A DNA stretch of 17,352 bases from Bacillota bacterium. Its GTDB lineage: Bacteria; Bacillota; Clostridia; Acetivibrionales; DSM-2933. The notes below the pieces were generated by a model. It was given only the letters and a program-made list of their open reading frames with translations. It did not search any database and was not told the origin of the DNA. The stretch spans positions 1-17,352 of the forward strand of contig JAUZPS010000040.1 in assembly GCA_030705945.1 (NCBI GenBank), written 5' to 3'. The position numbers were made by a program, and so were the translations under genes. Of the stretch, positions 1 through 6,086 are shown one piece after another. How positions within the stretch are numbered: position 1 is the first letter of the stretch; every line of letters begins with the position of its first letter.

Positions 1-1187
1 ACAGCTACTTCCAGCCCATAATAATTCATTAATTCTGCAGAAGATGTACTGGCCGTCCCAGTCATTCCGCATAATTTAGGATACATCTTTATAAAATGCT
101 GCATTGTTATGGAATTTAAAATCTTACATTCCGAAAAGGCGCTAAGTCCTTCCTTGGCTTCGACCGCAGCCTGTAATCCATCAGGCAGCGATCTTCTGTC
201 TGCAATACGTCCCGTAAATTCATCTACAAGTTCAACCTTTCGATCCTTAACAATATAATCTACATCTCTTTTCAGTAATATGTTTGCATGAAGCGAGCTG
301 TATAATTCAAGCAATAAGTCATAGTTTTCCTCAGAATATATATTCCCGCAGCCCAGCATTTTCTCAACCCTGTCTACGCCGGCTTCAGTTAGGTAAATAT
401 TGCGGGAATACTCATCTAGATCGTAATCAACTCCGGCTTTCAGCTCATTTATAATATTATTAATTTTCTTTGACGCCTTTTTCGTCGAAGCAATATTTTC
501 AGCTATCACCAGAGGTATACGCGCTTCATCTATCAGTATGAAGTCCGCTTCATCAACTATTGCCATATTGAACTTGCGCTGCGTAAGCTCCTTCAACTCA
601 AGCCAAAGAGAATCTCTGAGATAATCAAAGCCCGCTTCCTTTGCTGTAACATAAGTAATATCCGCCTCATAAGCAGTTCTCCGTTCCGCTTTGTTCATTC
701 CCTCATTAACATATCCAACCGTTAGCCCAAGAAATGTATATATCCGTCCCATCCATCCCGCATCTCTCCTTGCAAGATAATCATTTGCGGTAAGTATATG
801 AACGCCTTCCCCAGTAAGAGAATTCAAATACGCTGTAAAAACCGCAGCTAGAGTCTTACCCTCGCCTGTCTGCATTTCAACAAGCTTACCCCTATGCATT
901 GCAACTCCCGCCATAATTTGTACATCATAAGGTCTCATACCCATAATACGTTCAATAGCCTCATTGACTAACGCAAAAGCTTCAAGCAGCAATTCATCGA
1001 GAGATTCTCCTCTCTTAGCCCGTTGCTTAAGATTTTGCGACATTTCTTTAAGTAAGCCATCATCGGTATTTTTTAAGTTTATCTTCTTTACATCATCCAC
1101 TAATTGTTTATAAATTATTAATTGTTCATCATTTTTCATATCGCTCTTATTTAAACTAAGTTTTATTTTATTTAATTTATTAATCAT
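1..1187 (-). CDS. SecA-family preprotein translocase ATPase, divergent paralogue (3' end outside window)
   Basis: The SecA motor uses ATP to push preproteins through the SecYEG channel. About 395 N-terminal residues are visible. Walker A is MQTGEGKT at residues 105-112. NDYLARRD follows at 135-142. Walker B is VDEADFILIDEAR at 211-223. The preprotein-binding region ends in VDEFTGRIADRR (321-332), and GMTGTAS is at 374-380. Housekeeping SecA usually has DEVD and ARTPLIISG here; this protein has DEAD and ARIPLVIAE, and its N-terminus MINKLNKIKLSLNKSD is atypical. I therefore infer an accessory (SecA2-like) copy rather than the main one. The start is fixed by GGAGGAG 5 bases before ATG at 1187. 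Two small ORFs lie directly upstream on the same strand. The C-terminal helical and zinc regions, which would settle the subtype, are off the window. Confidence 0.93.
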   Translation of the reverse strand, partial: MINKLNKIKLSLNKSDMKNDEQLIIYKQLVDDVKKINLKNTDDGLLKEMSQNLKQRAKRGESLDELLLEAFALVNEAIERIMGMRPYDVQIMAGVAMHRGKLVEMQTGEGKTLAAVFTAYLNSLTGEGVHILTANDYLARRDAGWMGRIYTFLGLTVGYVNEGMNKAERRTAYEADITYVTAKEAGFDYLRDSLWLELKELTQRKFNMAIVDEADFILIDEARIPLVIAENIASTKKASKKINNIINELKAGVDYDLDEYSRNIYLTEAGVDRVEKMLGCGNIYSEENYDLLLELYSSLHANILLKRDVDYIVKDRKVELVDEFTGRIADRRSLPDGLQAAVEAKEGLSAFSECKILNSITMQHFIKMYPKLCGMTGTASTSSAELMNYYGLEVA

Positions 1188-1205
1188 AAGTTCTCCTCCG
1201 ATATT

Positions 1206-1346
1206 TCAAGGGTTTGCCCTCAAATGCTTTGTAATACTTTCAATTAAGTTGTTAACTCTATTTTCAGCTTCAATGGTCTTGCTGAGCTTTCGACCGCGCT
1301 TTGCATATTTTTTATCATTAACAGTTATATTACCATCTATAAACAT
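1206..1346 (-). CDS. small 46-aa protein upstream of secA, unknown function
   Basis: A short ORF ends 18 bases before the secA start on the same strand. It begins MFIDGNITVNDKKYAKRGRK and continues into a predicted amphipathic helix (IEAENRVNNLIESITKHL). It is basic, has no signal peptide or membrane segment, and an in-frame stop lies a few codons before the ATG. The ribosome binding site is weak: only AAAGAG about 12 bases upstream. Close spacing to secA suggests co-transcription, perhaps with a translational-coupling or accessory role, but I recognise no family. It could also be a chance ORF in a leader. Confidence 0.45.
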   Translation of the reverse strand: MFIDGNITVNDKKYAKRGRKLSKTIEAENRVNNLIESITKHLRANP

Positions 1347-1439
1347 ATAGAAATAAGCTCTTTAAGATTACTGTTGTAAAATGGTTTACAAAGTAGAGCC
1401 TGCTAAGAGCCGACAAAATAAACTTTTAGTTTATTATCC

Positions 1440-1772
1440 TTAGGGAAGTACCGGAAGGTATTTTAAATAAGTTTTGAACAAAAACGGGATTAGCAGATAG
1501 AAAAAGAATAGTATGTCCAAGGCAATTATCATATGCTTGGAAGTACTAAAAAATGAACATATTAAAATAAGACATATTAAAACAATACTTTTTATTTCAT
1601 AAGTTTTGAAGCGTCTCGGTCTGTTTCTGTCCTCGATGCCAGCCTCAATTTTTTCATACGGAAAGACAATTCTAATTTCCATTAAAATTGTCTTAAAAAT
1701 CAAAAATAAAATCGATAGTATATATTTTATTAAATTTAGTGTTAGCTTATTAAAATAACTAAATTTACCCAT
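1440..1772 (-). CDS. 110-aa integral membrane protein, unknown function, upstream of secA paralogue
   Basis: I prefer the start at 1772 (MGKFSYFNKL) because GTGGAG lies just upstream; a longer reading from 1814 would run into the adjacent palindromic repeat. There are about three hydrophobic segments: LIKYILSILFLIFKTIL near the N-terminus, SIVLICLILICSFF, and IIALDILFFFYLLIPFLF near the C-terminus. Between the first two sits a charged cytoplasm-like loop, FPYEKIEAGIEDRNRPRRFK. I do not recognise the family. It lies 93 bases upstream of the 46-aa ORF and on the same strand as secA, so a role as a small membrane partner of that SecA is possible, but this is inference from position only. Confidence 0.6.
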   Translation of the reverse strand: MGKFSYFNKLTLNLIKYILSILFLIFKTILMEIRIVFPYEKIEAGIEDRNRPRRFKTYEIKSIVLICLILICSFFSTSKHMIIALDILFFFYLLIPFLFKTYLKYLPVLP

Positions 1773-1800
1773 GACACTCCACTGATTTAATATTATAATA

Positions 1801-1905
1801 TATATAAAAAGCACTATTAATCTTACATTTGACGGAGCAAAATAACTAACGCTTTAACGTTATTTTGTGATAGGCAAATGTAAAAGATTAATTGCTTTTT
1901 ATATA
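1801..1905 (+). repeat. 105-bp palindromic repeat, copy 1
   Basis: Near-palindrome running from TATATAAAAAGCACTATTAA to GATTAATTGCTTTTTATATA. The stem is paired in blocks: AAAAAGCA, TTAATCTT, ACATTTG and GCAAAATAACG, with a GCTTTAA centre. This copy has ACTAAC where the others have ACGAAC, and GTGATA where three of the other four have GCGATA. It lies immediately upstream of the 110-aa membrane protein gene and may overlap its promoter. It has no coding capacity and looks like a non-autonomous (MITE-like) element with TA-rich ends. Confidence 0.92.
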
Positions 1906-1917
1906 GTTTATTTATAA

Positions 1918-2094
1918 TTATATCTTAGTATTCAAAATATGTAAATTACAAAACTCATCAACTGGCTGATTTGTTTGTATCATAGGAGAGCCATTTAACA
2001 CTTGTTCCTTTATTTCAATAAAGCTTGTAAATACACTTACCAGTACTTTATTTGTTATGCAATTTTTTATAAGTAAGCCTTTTAATAAATTTCT
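1918..2094 (-). pseudogene. ORF remnant with patches matching blaR1 and the acidic coat-like protein
   Basis: A 58-residue open stretch without ATG. A GTG at 2001, preceded by AAAGGAA, would give a 27-aa peptide beginning MLNGSPMIQTNQPVDEFCN. The 20 bases TATCATAGGAGAGCCATTTA also occur in the NAGPA part of the blaR1-like gene (about 2433-2452, encoding NGSPMI). AACTCATCAACTGGCT also occurs in the acidic protein gene (about 7027-7042, encoding EPVDEL). This is therefore either debris of a gene related to both or a patchwork. The rest of the 1773-2152 spacer holds repeat copy 1 and AT-rich sequence in which I see nothing else. Confidence 0.35.
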
Positions 2095-2152
2095 TTAAAA
2101 ACTATTTAAGCTTGCTATCTGGTCCTTTAGCAAATTATGTTAATCATATGTT

Positions 2153-4021
2153 TCAAGGTAGCGCTAAAAAGGATGAAGCTATGCTTCGCTCTCCTTTAGA
2201 AGAAGGATGATTTATGATACTGCCGCTATAGTACATAGTGGTTGAACTACCTCCATCAAGAAGCGATGCATTCAAAACTCCATTCTTAATAAAAATATTC
2301 TGAACATCTTTCAATGTTGCGCCTATAGATGCTACACTTCTACCGTCAATAACAAGAAAAAGTACTGTTCCATCTGATTTCTGGCCTATAGCGGTTCGCG
2401 GAGCTATTCCCCATCCTCCATCGCCTTCTTTTATCATAGGAGAGCCATTTATAATAATGGCTGGGCCAAAGCATACAGCATCCTTAATTCCATACTTTTT
2501 TAGCTGTGATAGTGTAAACTTACCTACAAGAAGTTGATCTTTATACGTGAAACCAACTGTATCCTGTTTGATTTCATAGTTATTTAACTCATCATATACA
2601 ACTTTTCCGTCTTTTATTATAAAGCCATACGGTGAAATGGCAGAACTGTCAATTGATTGAGGCTTAAACCCCCCCGCGTTTATTGCGCCAATCGCATTAG
2701 CTTCCTTAGCCATTTCACTTACTGTCTTGTCCTCTTTCAAACTATAAGCTAATGTTATCTTAGAAGGATCAGAGATAATCATGAGTTTACCTTTAAAAAA
2801 GCTTCCTTTTATATCCTGGATGGTGATTGGTCTTTTTTCTTTCAATTCATTTTCCTTATTGATATCAGCATTATTTAAAGAAGCTGTAATTTTTGTGTCT
2901 GTTTGTATGGTATTATGCGTTAACGCTGAGCTATTTCTAGGATTCGTAAGAAGCATAAAGCTTAAAACTACTAAAATTAATACCCCTGCTGCAGACCATT
3001 TAAAAGATTTTTTATTAAAAAGTGAAATCATAATAATTCTCCTCCTTAACTGAGATTTGCCATCTAGAATTCCCACCGTACCGGGCATATAGTGACTTCC
3101 AGAAGATATTTTTAATAGATGAATTATTGTGTAGCCATATTGGACTTTTTCTTCATGATTCATAACTGACAATGCCAAAGCATCACATGCTATTTCACAG
3201 TCCTGATGTATAATATAAAATGCATACCAGATTAAAGGGTTAAACCAGTGCAATGCCTTTAATAAAATTAGCAACCAATTTATCACATTGTCCTTCCGCT
3301 TTAAATGCGAAAGTTCATGAAGAAATATATGTTTCAACTCACAGTTGTTTACATTTTCTAATGTATTCTTAGGCATTAATAGCCTGGGCTTTACCAAACC
3401 ATAGAGTGAAGGGACATTAACGGCTGTAGTAACCATTATAGAAACTCCATTATTTATTTTTAGGATTGATTTGCATTCGTTGAAAATACGGTTAGTTGAT
3501 TCGTTGTTTAACCTATCGCTCCTTCGGATTTTAAATAACAGCCTGAGATTAATAAATGCAATATAAACTCCAAAAATTAAAACACCAGCTAACCAGAGTA
3601 TTATAAACTTGGATATAAGTTCATGGATTTCATTAAAACCATTATGTTTTTTATCTGTAAATTGTATGTTTTTAGATTGGGCTTCCAAATTTTGCTCTAC
3701 TGTTGCGCCTTCCACTGCTTTCGCGTTTTGGGGTTTGCTTTGATCTTGATGATCCAGGTTGCTTTTGATTTCAACAGGCGTATTGCCTTGATTGCCTAAA
3801 AGATTTGCCATGACTGGCGCTAGATTGAATACGCTTACAGAGCTTTCAGGTACATAAGGAATCATCAATCTCACCAGCACTATTAACCATATATAAAAAT
3901 GCCAATTAGCGCTTAGAGTATTTTTAAATATTCGTTTTACAAAAAGAATTATACAAATAAGAATGCTTGATGTAACAGATGATATTATTATAAATTGAAA
4001 AAAGTCCAGAAGCCTCCACAT
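2153..4021 (-). CDS. BlaR1-like M56 metalloprotease receptor with C-terminal NAGPA (phosphodiester glycosidase) domain
   Basis: Predicted membrane sensor-protease that would inactivate the BlaI-type repressor encoded just upstream. I start it at 4021 (MWRLLDFFQF, 622 aa) because GGGAG lies 8 bases upstream; a start at 4054 would overlap blaI. Membrane segments are near residues 8-28, 39-57, 138-160 and 343-360. The zinc site is HELSH at 235-239, with the downstream ligand region CEIACD at 275-280. LRRR at 325-328 lies where BlaR1 proteins self-cleave. BlaR1 normally ends in an extracellular penicillin-binding domain with SxxK; none is visible. Residues about 400-622 instead match NAGPA (PF09992): GAINAGGF (445-452), GIAPRTAIGQ (538-547), FLVIDGR (555-561) and LLDGGSSTTMYYSG (587-600). 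The gene begins 4 bases after the blaI stop. The ligand is unknown; a cell-wall sugar phosphate is my guess. Confidence 0.9.
   Translation of the reverse strand: MWRLLDFFQFIIISSVTSSILICIILFVKRIFKNTLSANWHFYIWLIVLVRLMIPYVPESSVSVFNLAPVMANLLGNQGNTPVEIKSNLDHQDQSKPQNAKAVEGATVEQNLEAQSKNIQFTDKKHNGFNEIHELISKFIILWLAGVLIFGVYIAFINLRLLFKIRRSDRLNNESTNRIFNECKSILKINNGVSIMVTTAVNVPSLYGLVKPRLLMPKNTLENVNNCELKHIFLHELSHLKRKDNVINWLLILLKALHWFNPLIWYAFYIIHQDCEIACDALALSVMNHEEKVQYGYTIIHLLKISSGSHYMPGTVGILDGKSQLRRRIIMISLFNKKSFKWSAAGVLILVVLSFMLLTNPRNSSALTHNTIQTDTKITASLNNADINKENELKEKRPITIQDIKGSFFKGKLMIISDPSKITLAYSLKEDKTVSEMAKEANAIGAINAGGFKPQSIDSSAISPYGFIIKDGKVVYDELNNYEIKQDTVGFTYKDQLLVGKFTLSQLKKYGIKDAVCFGPAIIINGSPMIKEGDGGWGIAPRTAIGQKSDGTVLFLVIDGRSVASIGATLKDVQNIFIKNGVLNASLLDGGSSTTMYYSGSIINHPSSKGERSIASSFLALP
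2164..2196 (-). terminator. possible intrinsic terminator inside the 3' end of the blaR1-like gene
   Basis: On the minus strand AAGGA..GAAGC ATA GCTTC..TCCTT is followed by TTTTT. The stem is interrupted, and the T run lies about 10 bases before the stop codon. If it acts, it would clip some transcripts before the stop. The overlap with coding sequence makes this uncertain. Confidence 0.3.
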
Positions 4022-4025
4022 AACA

Positions 4026-4409
4026 TCATCTCCCATTACCTTTACTTTTATCAAGGATACTTTTTAATTCTTCTATTTCTTCATTTGATAGTTTATGTTC
4101 GTCAATAAAATTAGACAACATCAAATTTAATGAACCGTCATACACTTTATTCAGAAATGACTTCCTCTCCTGCTTTCTACATTCCTCTCTCGATATAACA
4201 GGATAGCATATATAAGGGGAAGAGCCTGCTTCGATCCTTACCGCTTTTTTATTTACGAGCCTGCTTAGCAAAGTATATATAGTTGTAGAACTCCATTTGG
4301 TGATTGGTTTAAGAATCTCGACTATTTCGCTGGACGTAATGGGGGCTTTATCCCATAACACTTTCATTACCTGCCACTCAGAATCAGATATTTTAGGTAT
4401 TTTATTCAT
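4026..4409 (-). CDS. blaI: BlaI/MecI/CopY-family transcriptional repressor
   Basis: A 127-aa winged-helix repressor that should bind the TACA-N2-TGTA operators in its own promoter and keep the blaI-blaR1 operon off until cleaved. The N-terminal winged helix reads ISDSEWQVMKVLWDK (7-21), with a recognition helix around KWSSTTIYTLLSRL (38-51). The dimerisation tail contains MLSNFIDEHKLS. In staphylococcal BlaI and MecI the receptor-triggered cleavage falls at an Asn-Phe pair near residue 101, and here N100-F101 occupies that place. The start has GAGGAG 8 bases upstream. The length is typical. It is the first gene of the operon and is followed almost without gap by the M56 receptor. Target genes beyond its own operon cannot be read from the window; the neighbouring beta-helix gene has no matching operator that I can see. 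Confidence 0.95.
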   Translation of the reverse strand: MNKIPKISDSEWQVMKVLWDKAPITSSEIVEILKPITKWSSTTIYTLLSRLVNKKAVRIEAGSSPYICYPVISREECRKQERKSFLNKVYDGSLNLMLSNFIDEHKLSNEEIEELKSILDKSKGNGR

Positions 4410-4422
4410 AAAATCAACTCCT

Positions 4423-4464
4423 CTCTACAAGTGTAGAATTCTTGTTTATTCTACACTTGTAGAG
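4423..4464. promoter_or_regulatory. double BlaI-type operator
   Basis: A perfect 17-bp inverted repeat: CTCTACAAGTGTAGAAT at 4423-4439 and its complement at 4448-4464. Each arm is itself a BlaI/MecI-like dyad, TACAAGTGTA (4426-4435) and TACACTTGTA (4452-4461), with centres 26 bp apart. The sites cover the -10 element and the start region of the blaI promoter, ending just upstream of its ribosome binding site, so binding should block transcription. Confidence 0.9.
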
Positions 4465-4476
4465 AAAGAATGTCAA
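4448..4476 (-). promoter_or_regulatory. sigma-A promoter of the blaI-blaR1 operon
   Basis: On the minus strand TTGACA (4471-4476) and TAGAAT (4448-4453) are separated by exactly 17 bases. The -10 lies inside the distal BlaI dyad. This is a near-consensus vegetative promoter, which fits a strong but tightly repressed autoregulated operon. Confidence 0.88.
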
Positions 4477-4505
4477 GAGGTTTTTATAAGTAGGGAAATA
4501 TAGAG

Positions 4506-4586
4506 TAGAAGTATTAGAAGTATTAGAAGCATTAGAAGTATTAGAAGCATTAGAAGTATTAGAAGCATTAGAAGTATTAGAAGTAT
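4506..4586. repeat. tandem array of nine 9-bp units
   Basis: Nine contiguous units of TAGAAGTAT or TAGAAGCAT; the two variants alternate in the middle of the array. It lies between the terminator of the beta-helix gene and the blaI promoter, ending about 30 bp upstream of the -35. It generates a spurious Leu/Ile/Met ORF in one frame, which I do not regard as a gene. Slippage could change the copy number. Confidence 0.93.
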
Positions 4587-4631
4587 TGGGAATATTACCA
4601 ACATTTCAATAATTTTCTTTGCATTTGCAAC

Positions 4632-4668
4632 AAAAAACCTTTGGCTCCAGAATAAATAGAACCAAAGG
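4632..4668 (-). terminator. intrinsic terminator of the beta-helix gene
   Basis: Minus-strand stem CCTTTGGTT / AGCCAAAGG with an AT-rich 13-base loop, followed by TTTTTTG. It begins 12 bases after the stop of the PL9-like gene and isolates it from the blaI promoter. Confidence 0.85.
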
Positions 4669-4680
4669 CTTTCGTTTATA

Positions 4681-5499
4681 TTACCTATTATCAGAATGTC
4701 CATTTCCGCTGCTTGAACAATTTGTGTATGATATTTTACCTGTATTTCCGTTCTTAGTATAACCGCACCCTTTATTATTGTATGAATTGCAATTAGACAG
4801 TTTATGAGCAACACTAACACCAGTACTCCCTAATTTGAAGCCATTTCCGTCACCATTTGAATCTCTTCCATTGCTGTATGCTTTACAGCCACTTATTGTA
4901 ACAACGCTTTTACAGCCATAAAAATCCCATCCATCGTCAGAATTATTATATGCTGTACAATTTATAAACTTGTTACCCGAACCTGCTCCTGCTTTAACTG
5001 CAAATCCATCGGCATCTTCACCTTTTTTGATTGAATCATAGTTACCATATGAGGTACAGCCAGTTATTGTGTTGTTGGATGCGCCATTGGCAAGGTGTAT
5101 GCCTGTATTTCTGTTATTAAATGTAGCGCAGCCTGAAATAGTATTATTACTGCCTGTTATAAACATTCCACATTGACCTGCATTTTTACATTTAATATTA
5201 TTTATTTTGTTATTACTGCCGGTAATGTATATTATATCGCCATTGCCATTAACCGGTAAGCTGCTTCCATCCAATGTAACACCGCTTGCATTAATTGTAA
5301 TATTGCTTTTAGATATTACAATTTTCCTTGTTACTTTGTAATTTCCGGCTGGAATCGTTCCACCAGCCTCAATTTTAGCCTCAATAGAACTGGTAGTAGC
5401 AGCATTTGTTGGAGTTGCAGTTATACTTAATACCGTTACTAAAGCAACAATATTAATTACTGCAAACGTCCTTAAAAACCCTCGAGATTTTTTTAACAT
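4681..5499 (-). CDS. secreted right-handed beta-helix protein, PL9-like pectate lyase
   Basis: A 272-aa secreted protein. Its signal peptide spans about residues 1-33: a Lys/Arg start, the hydrophobic stretch TFAVINIVALVTVLSITA, and cleavage near TNAA. Parallel beta-helix coils follow, rich in NNTI/GC repeats. PL9 lyases cut polygalacturonan by beta-elimination with Ca2+ and a lysine base. The PL9 pattern is present: D164 in DADGFA, D188 and D189 with D192 in NSDDGWDFY, and K222 in GNGFKLG; the D164-D188 spacing matches the 209-233 spacing I recall for Pel9A. The protein is shorter than usual PL9 enzymes, and I see no dockerin or binding module, so the substrate could differ. The start has AGGAGG 7 bases upstream. 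It is monocistronic, with its own terminator. Confidence 0.82.
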   Translation of the reverse strand: MLKKSRGFLRTFAVINIVALVTVLSITATPTNAATTSSIEAKIEAGGTIPAGNYKVTRKIVISKSNITINASGVTLDGSSLPVNGNGDIIYITGSNNKINNIKCKNAGQCGMFITGSNNTISGCATFNNRNTGIHLANGASNNTITGCTSYGNYDSIKKGEDADGFAVKAGAGSGNKFINCTAYNNSDDGWDFYGCKSVVTISGCKAYSNGRDSNGDGNGFKLGSTGVSVAHKLSNCNSYNNKGCGYTKNGNTGKISYTNCSSSGNGHSDNR

Positions 5500-5775
5500 A
5501 AGATAACCTCCTGAAAAAATTTAATAGTATTTACCTCTATAAATATGATTATAATTTAAAGAGACATTTTTAAAAATGAACAGGCAGTAGATATATCTCC
5601 ATATAAACATATCATTAAATACATTACAGTCGAAGATACACAACCTGATACTTGGTTTATTATACCATATACCTATATTGTAAATCTATACTTTATTTAA
5701 CACCTTTATTTTTATTTGTTTTATACGAACTGCCTCTTCAACAAAAACAAATTGGGGAGGTATTACTTGTCCGTC

Positions 5776-5830
5776 TATATATTTTGCAATAAACATTTTA
5801 CATCCATTTTTTTATATTGCAAAATATATA
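5776..5830. repeat. AT-rich inverted repeat, 15-bp perfect arms
   Basis: TATATATTTTGCAAT at 5776-5790 is repeated inverted at 5816-5830 around a 25-base loop. It lies in the 587-bp spacer 5500-6086, which also holds the two repeats listed next. I see no gene in that spacer, although GGGGAGG near 5754-5760 resembles a stray ribosome binding site. Confidence 0.7.
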
Positions 5831-5839
5831 CCTTGATTC

Positions 5840-5923
5840 ATAAGTTGCGAAAAGTTCAGCTTTGATAGAAAAATGCCGACGTATTAACTACATTTTTAAT
5901 GTAAAATCTTTTTCGCAACTTAT
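5840..5923. repeat. hairpin repeat, second family, copy A
   Basis: Arms ATAAGTTGCGAAAAG and CTTTTTCGCAACTTAT (one extra T) enclose about 53 bases. The right end, TGTAAAATCTTTTTCGCAAC followed by TTATA, is nearly identical to the right end of the hairpin at 11535-11622, so this is a dispersed family. The 105-bp repeat copy 2 begins 2 bases later. Confidence 0.65.
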
Positions 5924-5924
5924 A

Positions 5925-6029
5925 TACATAAAAAGCACTATTAATCTTACATTTGACGGAGCAAAATAACGAACGCTTTAACGTTATTTTGCGATAGGCA
6001 AATGTAAAAGATTAATTGCTTTTTATATA
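5925..6029 (+). repeat. 105-bp palindromic repeat, copy 2
   Basis: Same length and orientation as copy 1, with one change in the left end (TACATAAAAAGC). It abuts the hairpin at 5840-5923 and lies 57 bases past the stop of the acidic protein gene, so it could also act as that gene's transcription end through its GATTAATTGCTTTTT arms. Confidence 0.92.
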
Positions 6030-6086
6030 GCAACAAAGCAACCACCCATTAATTGAGATGGCTGCTCATTTAATACCAGTTTGCCA

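Noticed and set aside
1418..1437. Short AT-only palindrome AATAAACTTTTAGTTTATT after the 110-aa gene
   Set aside because: It has a weak stem without GC pairs; too weak to call a terminator in AT-rich sequence.
4473..4820. 115-aa Leu/Ile-rich minus-strand ORF
   Set aside because: Half of it is the translated 9-bp tandem repeat and the rest is an out-of-frame overlap of the beta-helix gene; it also crosses that gene's terminator.
5754..5870. GGGGAGG followed by a TTG-started 32-aa reading
   Set aside because: It passes through an inverted repeat and a hairpin arm, and has no protein-like pattern.
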